Shown here piece after piece: positions 50,572 through 58,943 of a DNA stretch of 64,000 nt. A program made the translations under genes and the position numbers. A model generated the notes under the pieces. That model did not search any database, was not told the origin of the DNA, and saw nothing but the letters and a program-made list of their open reading frames with translations. The stretch is from CAZOOK01 sp964581385 (GTDB taxonomy: Bacteria > Pseudomonadota > Gammaproteobacteria > Nevskiales > Nevskiaceae): the NCBI GenBank assembly GCA_964581385.1, contig CAZOOK010000003.1, forward strand, positions 148,214 to 212,213, given 5' to 3'. Each line of letters starts with the position of its first letter. Position 1 is the first letter of the stretch.

Positions 50572-51300
50572 ATGACGACACTGCTGTTGTCCGATCTGCA
50601 TCTGCCGCGGATCCCTTCACCACTGCGCGATGCGTTCATCGCATTTCTCGATGGACCAGCTCGTGGCACCGACGCCGTCTACATCCTCGGCGATCTGTTC
50701 GAGTATTGGATCGGGGACGACGCGGGTGTGGTCCACTACGCGCCCGAAGCCGAGGCACTGCAACGCCTGACCGCCAGCGGCGTCGCCGTTTACTTTCAGG
50801 GCGGCAATCGCGATTTCATTCTCGGCCGCGACTTCTTCAAGCGCACCGGTGTGAAACCGCTGCCCGATCCGTACACCACCGACATCGGCGGCGTGCGAAC
50901 CGTGCTGTCGCATGGTGATGTGTTCTGCACCGACGACGTGCCCTATCAGCGCTGGCGCCGCTTTTCACGCATTCCCAGCGCTCAGCGGATGTTCCACGCG
51001 CTGCCACTGAGTTTCCGTCGCGCGTTCGGCGACGGCCTGCGTTCGCACAGCGAAGATGCGCGCAGCTACAAACGCAAATCGATTCTCGATGTGAATCCCA
51101 ACGCGATCGAGCGCACATTCGTAAAATCCGGCGCGCCGCGCATGATTCACGGGCACACGCATCGACCAACCGAGCATCAGCTCGACATCGGCGGCCAGCC
51201 GCGTGAGCGCATTGTGCTTGCGGACTGGCGCGACGATCGCAAGGAATATCTGGAAGTGAGCGACGGAAAATTCGTGCGCAAGCTTGTCGAACCCGTGTAA
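50572..51300 (+). CDS. lpxH: UDP-2,3-diacylglucosamine diphosphatase
   Basis: 242 residues. The calcineurin-like metal sites are present in order: LLLSDLHLPR (D-x-H), YILGDLFEYWIGDD, GGNRDFILGRDF, LSHGDVFCTDDVPYQRWRRF and MIHGHTHRP. The HGD.FCTDD..YQ.WR block is specific to LpxH, which cleaves UDP-diacylglucosamine to lipid X in lipid A synthesis. The ATG lies 27 bp downstream of dusA. This confirms a lipopolysaccharide-bearing cell. Confidence 0.95.
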   Translation: MTTLLLSDLHLPRIPSPLRDAFIAFLDGPARGTDAVYILGDLFEYWIGDDAGVVHYAPEAEALQRLTASGVAVYFQGGNRDFILGRDFFKRTGVKPLPDPYTTDIGGVRTVLSHGDVFCTDDVPYQRWRRFSRIPSAQRMFHALPLSFRRAFGDGLRSHSEDARSYKRKSILDVNPNAIERTFVKSGAPRMIHGHTHRPTEHQLDIGGQPRERIVLADWRDDRKEYLEVSDGKFVRKLVEPV

Positions 51301-51325
51301 GCCCGTATCCCGTATCCCGTTCCGG

Positions 51326-51994
51326 ATGGTCATCGATTCGCGCTTCATCCTTGAGGAACACGACGGCCGCCTGCAGTTGCGTGCGACGCAGCGTCCCACC
51401 TACGGCGCCGTGTTCGCCGACTGGACCAGCGCTGAACTGCAACGCCGCATCGCCGGCGGACGCAAGCAGGCGCTCGCCCGCGCCGTAGGACTGCGGCAGG
51501 AATCATTACCGACCGTGCTTGACGCCACCGCTGGTCTCGGCCGCGACGGCTTCACACTTGCCGCACTCGGGTTGTGCGTGACACTCGCCGAACGCAATCC
51601 TGTTGTCGCTGCACTGCTGCGCGACGCGCGCCGGCGCGCTTTTGAAATCGCCACCTTGAGGGAAACTGTTGAGCGGATTGAAATCGTCGAAATGGACACA
51701 CAGATGCTCGCAGCCGGCATTCGGCACTGGGATACGGTCTATCTCGATCCGATGTATCCGGACGACGGCAAATCCGCCCTGCCCGCCAAGGAAATGCAGA
51801 TCCTGCGCGACCTCACCGGCGGCGACGCCGATGCCGATGCACTGCTGCCCGCGGCATTGACCCTCGCGCGCAAACGCGTCGTCGTAAAACGTCCTCTAAA
51901 AGCACCACCACTCGCGGCGCGCGAACCGACGATGAGTCTGCGCACCACGCAGCTGCGCTTTGATGTTTATATTGTCAGCACTTGTTCACAATAA
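51326..51994 (+). CDS. rsmJ: 16S rRNA (guanine1516-N2)-methyltransferase
   Basis: 222 residues from ATG 51326; an upstream TTG at 51284 inside lpxH is less likely. The SAM motif LDATAGLGRDGFTLAALG, then LAERNPVVAALLRDA and the catalytic region VYLDPMYPDDGKSALPAKEM identify RsmJ, which methylates G1516 of 16S rRNA. It follows lpxH by 25 bp, over a short imperfect duplication of CCCGTAT in the spacer. Confidence 0.93.
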   Translation: MVIDSRFILEEHDGRLQLRATQRPTYGAVFADWTSAELQRRIAGGRKQALARAVGLRQESLPTVLDATAGLGRDGFTLAALGLCVTLAERNPVVAALLRDARRRAFEIATLRETVERIEIVEMDTQMLAAGIRHWDTVYLDPMYPDDGKSALPAKEMQILRDLTGGDADADALLPAALTLARKRVVVKRPLKAPPLAAREPTMSLRTTQLRFDVYIVSTCSQ

Positions 51995-52061
51995 CGCTGA
52001 TCGCAGCAACGATGGCAATGAGCTACAGTGATTGCCAGCGCCAATGCGGGCACTTGTATTC

Positions 52062-52559
52062 ATGCGTTTATTGACTCTGATTCGCCACGCAAAATCGAGC
52101 TGGGACAACAACACCGAACTCTCCGATTTCGAGCGTCCCCTCAACGCCCGCGGTCGCAAAGATGCACCGGAGATGGCGGAACGTTTGGCGACGGAGCTGG
52201 AGCAACCCCTCAAACTGGTGTCAAGCCCCGCCCTGCGAGCGATCACAACGGCGCAAGCGTTCGCCGACGCGCTCAGCATCGCACACAAGGACATTCATCG
52301 CGAACCCCGTATTTATGAGGCTACGCCGGGCACACTGCTGGAAATCGTACGTGCCTTCGACAACCGTCATCACCACGTTGTGATGTTCGGACACAACCCG
52401 GGATTTTCGGATTTCGCGCGGCTGCTGGTGACAGATTTTCCGACCATCGAAATGCAGACTTGCGCGATCGCGACCATCGAACTGGGTGCGCCATCTTGGT
52501 CGTTCGTCGGTCTTGGCGATGGCAAATTGCGCCGTTACCGGTATCCCAAAGAACACTAA
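52062..52559 (+). CDS. sixA: SixA-type phosphohistidine phosphatase
   Basis: 165 residues from ATG 52062. The histidine-phosphatase motif is LIRHAKSSWD at about 5-14, with LSDFERPLNARGRKDAPEMA, SSPALRAITTAQ, and the second catalytic histidine in VMFGHNPGFSDFARLL, all typical of SixA. It removes phosphate from phosphohistidine in signalling or PTS proteins. Last gene of the dusA-lpxH-rsmJ-sixA run, followed by a terminator. Confidence 0.92.
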   Translation: MRLLTLIRHAKSSWDNNTELSDFERPLNARGRKDAPEMAERLATELEQPLKLVSSPALRAITTAQAFADALSIAHKDIHREPRIYEATPGTLLEIVRAFDNRHHHVVMFGHNPGFSDFARLLVTDFPTIEMQTCAIATIELGAPSWSFVGLGDGKLRRYRYPKEH

Positions 52560-52585
52560 AAAACACTTGGAACGAGCAAAAAAAG

Positions 52586-52622
52586 ACGGGGTACGGCACC
52601 TGAGGCGCCGCCCCCGTTTCGT
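52586..52622 (+). terminator. Probable terminator downstream of sixA
   Basis: ACGGGG pairs with CCCCGT, with inner GGC/GCC pairing, starting 27 bp after the sixA stop. It is followed by TTTCGTTT, a moderate T-rich tail. Confidence 0.6.
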
Positions 52623-52657
52623 TTATTACTACCCAACCCGCGACTGCAACAACCGCA

Positions 52658-52837
52658 CTACCGCCGGATTCTGCGAGCTTGTCTGCTCTTTAGCCCCGGA
52701 ATTTCACCTTTGCGCGCGCAGCGCTGTACGTTCGGAACCACGACCCCCTGCAACAGCAGCAGCGAAAGTCCCGCAAAGATGCCCCAAAATATGACCGCGG
52801 CACCGAATTCGGCTGCGATCCAGATTATTTGTTCCAC
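52658..52837 (-). CDS. Possible small single-helix membrane protein
   Basis: About 59 residues from a GTG at 52837: MEQIIWIAAEFGAAVIFWGI, continuing as a leucine-rich helix and a basic tail (ARKGEIPGLKSRQARRIRR). One membrane helix with a positively charged C-terminus is a plausible small-protein topology. AGAGGA lies only two bases before the GTG, which is poor spacing, and the frame opens 24 bp further upstream. It is otherwise an unoccupied 460-bp space between sixA and the peroxiredoxin. The call is weak. Confidence 0.35.
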   Translation of the reverse strand: MEQIIWIAAEFGAAVIFWGIFAGLSLLLLQGVVVPNVQRCARKGEIPGLKSRQARRIRR

Positions 52838-53025
52838 GTTCCTCTGCCCGCGCCGCCTCAATTCGCAGCGCTGGATGCCTCTGAACAGGTAATCGGCTGC
52901 GGCGATCGGAAACTTGAGACTGCGGCTGGTGGTCTCCAGCGAGACTTTAGTTGAATGAACAGGCTATCGATTGAATCTCATAAATACCGCTACACTTTGT
53001 CCGGTTTGAAAAGGATCGTTCGACC

Positions 53026-53637
53026 ATGAACACACTGCTGCGAACAGCGCGAATAGCAATACTGCTGCTTGCTGTCCTGGTTACGGGTTCCGCCTCGGCG
53101 AGCCTGGCAGAGGGAGCACGCGCCCCGGATTTCACCACACAGGCGTCACTAGGTGGCAACACCTTCACCTTTTCACTCGCCGAAGCGCTGAAAAAGGGAC
53201 CCGTCGTTCTATATTTTTACCCGGCCGCGTTCACCAAGGGCTGCACCGTCGAAGCGCACGACTTCGCCGAGGCGATCGATCAATATATGGCGCTTGGAGC
53301 GTCGGTGATCGGTGTCTCGCGCGACGATATCGAAACGCTGCGCAAATTTTCCGTCAGCGAATGCCGCAGCAAATTTCCCGTTGCGGCGGATGCGGATCTG
53401 AGTATCGCCAAATCCTACGACGCCGTGCTGATGCGCCCGCTTCATTACGCCAATCGCACGTCCTATGTGATCGTACCGGACGGGACGATCATCTATGCCT
53501 ATTCGGACCTGAGTCCTGACAAGCACGTCGAGAACACACTCAACGCACTCAAGCAATGGCGTGCCAAGCAACCGGCAACACCGGCAACACCGGCAACACC
53601 GGCAACACCGGCAACACCGGCAACACCGGCAAAATAA
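53026..53637 (+). CDS. Exported peroxiredoxin (AhpC/TSA family) with Pro-Ala-Thr repeat tail
   Basis: 203 residues with a signal peptide (about 1-26, ending GSASA). The thioredoxin-like domain has APDFTTQASLGGNTFTFSLA and the peroxidatic cysteine in FYPAAFTKGCTVEAHDFAEA, with VIGVSRDDIETLRKFSVSEC as in BCP/PrxQ-type proteins; the last Cys may be the resolving one. The C-terminus is a low-complexity tail of repeated PAT units encoded by a 9-bp tandem repeat. It should reduce peroxides in the periplasm. It is convergent with the carbonic-anhydrase-like gene. Confidence 0.9.
   Translation: MNTLLRTARIAILLLAVLVTGSASASLAEGARAPDFTTQASLGGNTFTFSLAEALKKGPVVLYFYPAAFTKGCTVEAHDFAEAIDQYMALGASVIGVSRDDIETLRKFSVSECRSKFPVAADADLSIAKSYDAVLMRPLHYANRTSYVIVPDGTIIYAYSDLSPDKHVENTLNALKQWRAKQPATPATPATPATPATPATPAK
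53572..53634 (+). repeat. 9-bp tandem repeat (CCGGCAACA, six units plus a variant)
   Basis: Six perfect units at 53572-53625 and a final variant unit to 53634, all in frame at the 3' end of the peroxiredoxin gene. They encode a Pro-Ala-Thr repeat. Because the unit is a multiple of three, slippage would change tail length without a frameshift. Confidence 0.95.
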
Positions 53638-53638
53638 T

Positions 53639-54168
53639 TCACACTGCCGTCAGACGTGAAAATTTTTCGCGGTAGCGTTTCGCATTCTGAACATAGTGCT
53701 TCGACGAAATCGTGATTGTTTGAATCTCGTGTGGCAGCAGTTCACGCACCACCTTCGCCGGGCTGCCCATCAGCATCACACCATCCGGAAACGTCTTGCC
53801 TTCCGGCACCAGGCTGCCGGCGGCGACGATGCTGTTGTTGCCGATCACCGCGCGGTTGAGGATGACGCTCTTGATGCCGATCAGCGTGTTGTCGCCAATC
53901 TTGCAGCCATGCAGCATGACCTGGTGCCCGATCGTGCAATCGCGGCCGATGGTCAGTTTAAGACCCGGATCGGTATGCAGGATGGAGCCGTCCTGCACGT
54001 TGCTGCCTTCGCCGATGACGATGTCGTCGTTATCGCCGCGCAGGACGCAACCAAACCAGACACTGACGTCCTTGTGCAAGATCACCGAGCCGATCAGCCG
54101 TGCGTCATCGGCGATGAAATGATTGGCTCCGAGCAGTGACGGCTTGCGGTCTTCGATCTGATAGAACA

Positions 54169-54169
<1 letters not shown>
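53639..54169 (-). CDS. Gamma carbonic anhydrase family protein (YrdA/PaaY-like)
   Basis: 176 residues with a left-handed beta-helix of hexapeptide repeats: VSVWFGCVLRGDNDDIVIGE, GSNVQDGSILHTDPG, DCTIGHQVMLHGCKIGDNTL and SIVAAGSLVPEGKTFPDGVM. The metal-binding histidines in SILHT and IGHQVMLHG match the family. Activity as a carbonic anhydrase is not assured for all members. The ATG overlaps the mtnA stop (TAATG), so the two are coupled. Confidence 0.92.
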
Positions 54170-55179
<1,010 letters not shown>

Positions 55180-55246
55180 CGGCATTCCATCGGGATTTAA
55201 TGCGACGCATTTTATCCGTCTTTGGTCCACCAACTGGAGCGCCCGC

Positions 55247-56581
55247 ATGCAGCGCGCCCCCGCAACGATCGATTTGCTTGTATTTCCGCGCTGGCTGGTG
55301 CCGATGGCACCGGCCGGGCTCGTCCTCGAAGACCATGCGCTCGCCGTGGACGGCGGCCGCATCGTCGATATGCTGCCGGCTGATTTCGCGCGCCAGAGCT
55401 ATAGCGCGAGCGATATCGTGGAACTGCCCGAGCACGCGGTGATGCCGGGACTGGTCAACATCCACGCGCATTCGGCGATGACGTTGCTGCGCGGTATTGC
55501 CGACGACCTGCCGCTGATGGATTGGCTGCACAACCATATCTGGCCGGCCGAAAGCGCAAACGTGAACCGTGTGTTCTGCGAAGACGGTGTGCGGCTGGCG
55601 GCGGCGGAAATGATTCGCGGCGGCACGACCTGCGTCAACGACATGTATTTCTTTCCGGAAGCGACGGCCAAGGTCGCCAACGAAAGCGGCCTGCGCGCAA
55701 CCGTCGGTCTGGTGATGTTCGACTTTCCCACAGTATGGGGCAGCGGACCGGACGACTACATCCACAAAGGCCTGCAGCTGCGCGACGAGCTTCGCGGCAA
55801 TACGCGGGTACGCACCGCGTTCGCACCGCACGCACCATACACAGTGTCCGATGCGCCGTTGGCGCGTATCCGCGCACTGGCGGACGAATTATCGATTCCG
55901 ATCCACATGCACGTGCATGAGACGGCGGCGGAAGTGGAAAGCGGCCTGCAAACGCACGGCAAACGTCCCTGGGCGCGGCTGCGCGATCTGGGCATGCTCG
56001 GCGAAGATTTCATCGCCGTGCACATGACACAGCTCACCGATGAGGAGATCGCGGAAGCCGCGGCGCTCGGCGTGCACGTTGCGCACTGTCCGGAATCGAA
56101 CCTGAAGCTCGCCAGCGGCTTCGCGCCGATCGCCAAGCTGCGCGCAGCCGGCGTGAACGTCGCCATCGGCACCGATGGCGCCGCCAGCAACAACGATCTG
56201 GACTTGTTCGGCGAGCTCCGCAACGCCGCGCTGCTGGCGAAATGCGTAGCCGGGGACCCGAGCGCGATACCTGCGCAGGATGCTTTGCACATGGCGACGC
56301 TGGCCGGCGCGCGCGCACTGGGCCTGGATGGCGAGATCGGCTCGCTGGAAAAAGGGAAACAGGCCGATTTCATCGCGGTCGATTTGTCGGCGCCCAACAC
56401 CCAGCCGATCTATGACGTTATTTCGCAGCTTGCCTATGCGGTCCACGCCGCGCAGGTCAGCGACGTATTCGTCGCCGGACGCGTGCTGCTGCGCAACAAA
56501 CAGCTGCAAACCATCGACGAACCGGCCACGCTGGCGAAAGCGCGCGAATGGCGTGACGCGATCCGCCGCCAAAAGCCGTGA
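55247..56581 (+). CDS. mtaD: 5-methylthioadenosine/S-adenosylhomocysteine deaminase (TRZ/ATZ family)
   Basis: 444 residues. Metal-dependent amidohydrolase with PGLVNIHAHSAMTLLRGIAD (H-x-H), PIHMHVHETAAEVE, HCPESNLKLASGFAPI and VAIGTDGAASNNDLDLFGEL, matching MtaD. Deaminates methylthioadenosine to methylthioinosine, and SAH. ATG 55247 follows GGAG. It is upstream of ubiG, mupP and an SDR, the order found in Pseudomonas. Deaminated MTA would feed a phosphorylase and then MtnA. Confidence 0.93.
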   Translation: MQRAPATIDLLVFPRWLVPMAPAGLVLEDHALAVDGGRIVDMLPADFARQSYSASDIVELPEHAVMPGLVNIHAHSAMTLLRGIADDLPLMDWLHNHIWPAESANVNRVFCEDGVRLAAAEMIRGGTTCVNDMYFFPEATAKVANESGLRATVGLVMFDFPTVWGSGPDDYIHKGLQLRDELRGNTRVRTAFAPHAPYTVSDAPLARIRALADELSIPIHMHVHETAAEVESGLQTHGKRPWARLRDLGMLGEDFIAVHMTQLTDEEIAEAAALGVHVAHCPESNLKLASGFAPIAKLRAAGVNVAIGTDGAASNNDLDLFGELRNAALLAKCVAGDPSAIPAQDALHMATLAGARALGLDGEIGSLEKGKQADFIAVDLSAPNTQPIYDVISQLAYAVHAAQVSDVFVAGRVLLRNKQLQTIDEPATLAKAREWRDAIRRQKP

Positions 56582-56648
56582 TGAATAGTAGATAGGAACG
56601 GCAGCGGCAGAAAGCCATTATTCAGATTTGTCGAGTAAAATCACTGCA

Positions 56649-57356
56649 ATGATCGCAAACGTCGATACAGACGAAATTCAAAAATTCGCGGAACTCGCCG
56701 CCCGCTGGTGGGATTCCAGCGGTGAAATGGCGCCGTTGCACGTCATCAACCCAGTGCGGCTGCGCTATATCGAGCAGGCTGCCCGCGGCTTGGCCGGGAA
56801 AAACGTGCTCGATGTCGGCTGCGGCGGCGGAATTCTGACGGAATCGCTGGTCAGGGCTGGCGCCACGGCGCTCGGCATCGATCTGGCCGAAGCTTCCATC
56901 GACGTCGCCCGCGAGCATGCTCAAGAACACAAAATCGCAGCCGATTACCGCCTTATCGCCGCGGAATCACTCGCTGTGGAAAGGCCGGCATCGTTTGACG
57001 TAGTTTGTTGCCTGGAAATGCTCGAACACGTGCCAGATCCCGCGCAAACTGTCGCCGCATGCGCACATTTGGTACGTCCGGAGGGGACCGTGGTGTTTTC
57101 AACGATCAACCGAAATGCGAAATCCTACGCACTCATGATCGTCGCCGCGGAATACGTCCTGCGGCTCCTGCCGCGCGGTACCCACGACTATGCGAAATTC
57201 ATTCGTCCGTCCGAACTTGACCGTTGGGCGCGTGCCGCCTGCCTGGAGACGGTCGAGGTATCAGGCTTGCAATATGACCCATTGTTGAAAACAGCGCGTC
57301 TGAGCAGCCGTGATCTGGATGTGAACTACCTAATGACTTGCCGAAAGCCCGCATGA
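56649..57356 (+). CDS. ubiG: Ubiquinone biosynthesis O-methyltransferase
   Basis: 235 residues from ATG 56649. The UbiG N-terminus DEIQKFAELAARWWDSSGEM then APLHVINPVRLRYIE is followed by the SAM motif VLDVGCGGGILTESLVRAGA and VVCCLEMLEHVPDPA. The C-terminal WARAACLETVEVSGLQYDPL is family-specific. UbiG performs both O-methylation steps of ubiquinone synthesis. Stop overlaps the mupP ATG by four bases. Confidence 0.95.
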   Translation: MIANVDTDEIQKFAELAARWWDSSGEMAPLHVINPVRLRYIEQAARGLAGKNVLDVGCGGGILTESLVRAGATALGIDLAEASIDVAREHAQEHKIAADYRLIAAESLAVERPASFDVVCCLEMLEHVPDPAQTVAACAHLVRPEGTVVFSTINRNAKSYALMIVAAEYVLRLLPRGTHDYAKFIRPSELDRWARAACLETVEVSGLQYDPLLKTARLSSRDLDVNYLMTCRKPA

Positions 57357-58072
57357 ACGCCGCCAATCCCACCCCAACCCTGCGTCGCAACCTCGCCGCG
57401 AAATTCGATACGGCCTGCGTGCTGTTCGATCTCGACGGAACCCTGGTCGATACCGCTCCCGATCTCGGCTATGCCGCGAATCAGGTCCGGATTGAGGTTG
57501 GGCTGGATCCGCTGCCTCTGGAAGACTACCGAACCTCGGCATCCGGCGGCGCGCGCGGACTGTTGAAGGTCGCACTCGATATCGACCCGGACTCCCATGG
57601 ATACGGCGCGCTGAAAGATCGTTTTCTAGTGCACTATCGGGATCACCTCGCGCACGATTCGCGCCTGTTTCCCGGCGTACCGGAACTGTTGCGCTCGCTC
57701 GACAATGCCAGCATCCGCTGGGGCATTGTCACCAATAAAGTATCCGCGCTGACGCTACCATTGGTCAGCGCATTGAAGCTGCACGAACGCAGCGCCTGCA
57801 TCGTCAGCGGTGATAGCACTCCGAATCCGAAGCCGGCGCCCGATCCGCTGTTGCTGGCCTGCAAGCAGATCGGCATTGCTGCGTGTAGCTGTCTGTACAT
57901 CGGCGACGACGAGCGTGACATCGTCGCCGGCCGCGCCGCCAGCATGGCGACCATCGCCGCCGAATGGGGCTACCTCGGCGTCAATGCGGATGTGAATTCC
58001 TGGGGCGCCGATGCCATCATTGCGTCACCTGCTGAGATCGTCGAGCTGATCAAACTACGCCGTGCCGCCTGA
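57353..58072 (+). CDS. mupP: HAD-family phosphatase, MupP/Gph-type
   Basis: 239 residues, ATG overlapping the ubiG stop. HAD motif I is FDLDGTLVDTAPDLGYAANQ, motif II IVTNK, motif III with Lys in PNPKPAPDPLLLAC and motif IV YIGDDERDIVAGRAA. On domain content alone it could be phosphoglycolate phosphatase. The position between ubiG and a YciK-like SDR is that of Pseudomonas MupP, which dephosphorylates MurNAc-6-phosphate in peptidoglycan recycling, so I prefer that assignment. Confidence 0.85.
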   Translation: MNAANPTPTLRRNLAAKFDTACVLFDLDGTLVDTAPDLGYAANQVRIEVGLDPLPLEDYRTSASGGARGLLKVALDIDPDSHGYGALKDRFLVHYRDHLAHDSRLFPGVPELLRSLDNASIRWGIVTNKVSALTLPLVSALKLHERSACIVSGDSTPNPKPAPDPLLLACKQIGIAACSCLYIGDDERDIVAGRAASMATIAAEWGYLGVNADVNSWGADAIIASPAEIVELIKLRRAA

Positions 58073-58085
58073 GCCGGTGGCACAG

Positions 58086-58835
58086 ATGGTCCCGGCCGGC
58101 TATACGCCTGCCGCCGGACTGCTCAAAGACAAAATCATCCTTATCACCGGTGCCGGCGACGGCTTAGGTCGCGCGGCGGCACTCGCTTGCGCGCGCTTGG
58201 GTGCGACTCTGGTGCTGCTCGGGCGCACGGTGAAGAAACTCGAAGCCGTATACGACGCCATCGAAGCCGCCGGCGGTCCACAGCCGGCGATTTACCCGAT
58301 GAACCTGCTCGGCGCGACCTGGAACGAGCACGGACAACTCGCGGAAACGCTCGACCGTGAATTCGGCAAGTTGCACGGCATCGTGCACTGTGCCGCGCAT
58401 TTCACCAGCTTCGCGCCGCTGGAAACGCTACCGCCGAAAGACTGGATGGACAGCCTGCAGGTCAATCTCACCGCCCCATACACATTAACGCGCCTTTGCC
58501 TGCCGCTGCTGGAACGGGCTGGTGACGCCAGTGTGGTCTTTCTCAGCGAAGCCGCCGCACACGATCCGAAAGCCTTCCGCGGTGCCTACGGTCTCGCCAA
58601 GATCGCGCTCGAGGGACTGACCCGCATGTGGGCGAAAGAACTCGAAACACGTCCGCAGATTCGCATCAACACCTACGATCCGGGTCCAATGCGCACCGAA
58701 CTGCGTCGCCGGGGCTATCCGAGCGGACACGAACAAGCACCGCTCGCCGAGACTGCCGTGCCCGGACTGATCTGGCTGCTCGGACCCGACAGCAAAGGCC
58801 GCTCCGGCACATCGTTCGCGAATCGCCCGGTCTGA
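58086..58835 (+). CDS. Short-chain dehydrogenase, YciK-like
   Basis: 249 residues from ATG 58086; a GTG at 58062 that overlaps mupP is possible. Rossmann motif ITGAGDGLGRAAALACARLG, CAAHF for NNAG, active-site region VVFLSEAAAHDPKAFRGAYG followed by LAKIALEGL with Tyr-x3-Lys. The C-terminus ends with TSFANRPV. The same gene order as Pseudomonas (ubiG-mupP-yciK-like). The substrate is not established. Confidence 0.88.
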   Translation: MVPAGYTPAAGLLKDKIILITGAGDGLGRAAALACARLGATLVLLGRTVKKLEAVYDAIEAAGGPQPAIYPMNLLGATWNEHGQLAETLDREFGKLHGIVHCAAHFTSFAPLETLPPKDWMDSLQVNLTAPYTLTRLCLPLLERAGDASVVFLSEAAAHDPKAFRGAYGLAKIALEGLTRMWAKELETRPQIRINTYDPGPMRTELRRRGYPSGHEQAPLAETAVPGLIWLLGPDSKGRSGTSFANRPV

Positions 58836-58943
58836 AAAGCAGTAGTACATTCACGCGATATCAGAGGCATATGCTGAATCCGTTCGAGAACGGCGGTATT
58901 ACATTGCCTCAGCCGGCGATGTGAGGCGTAACGGTCAAAGACA

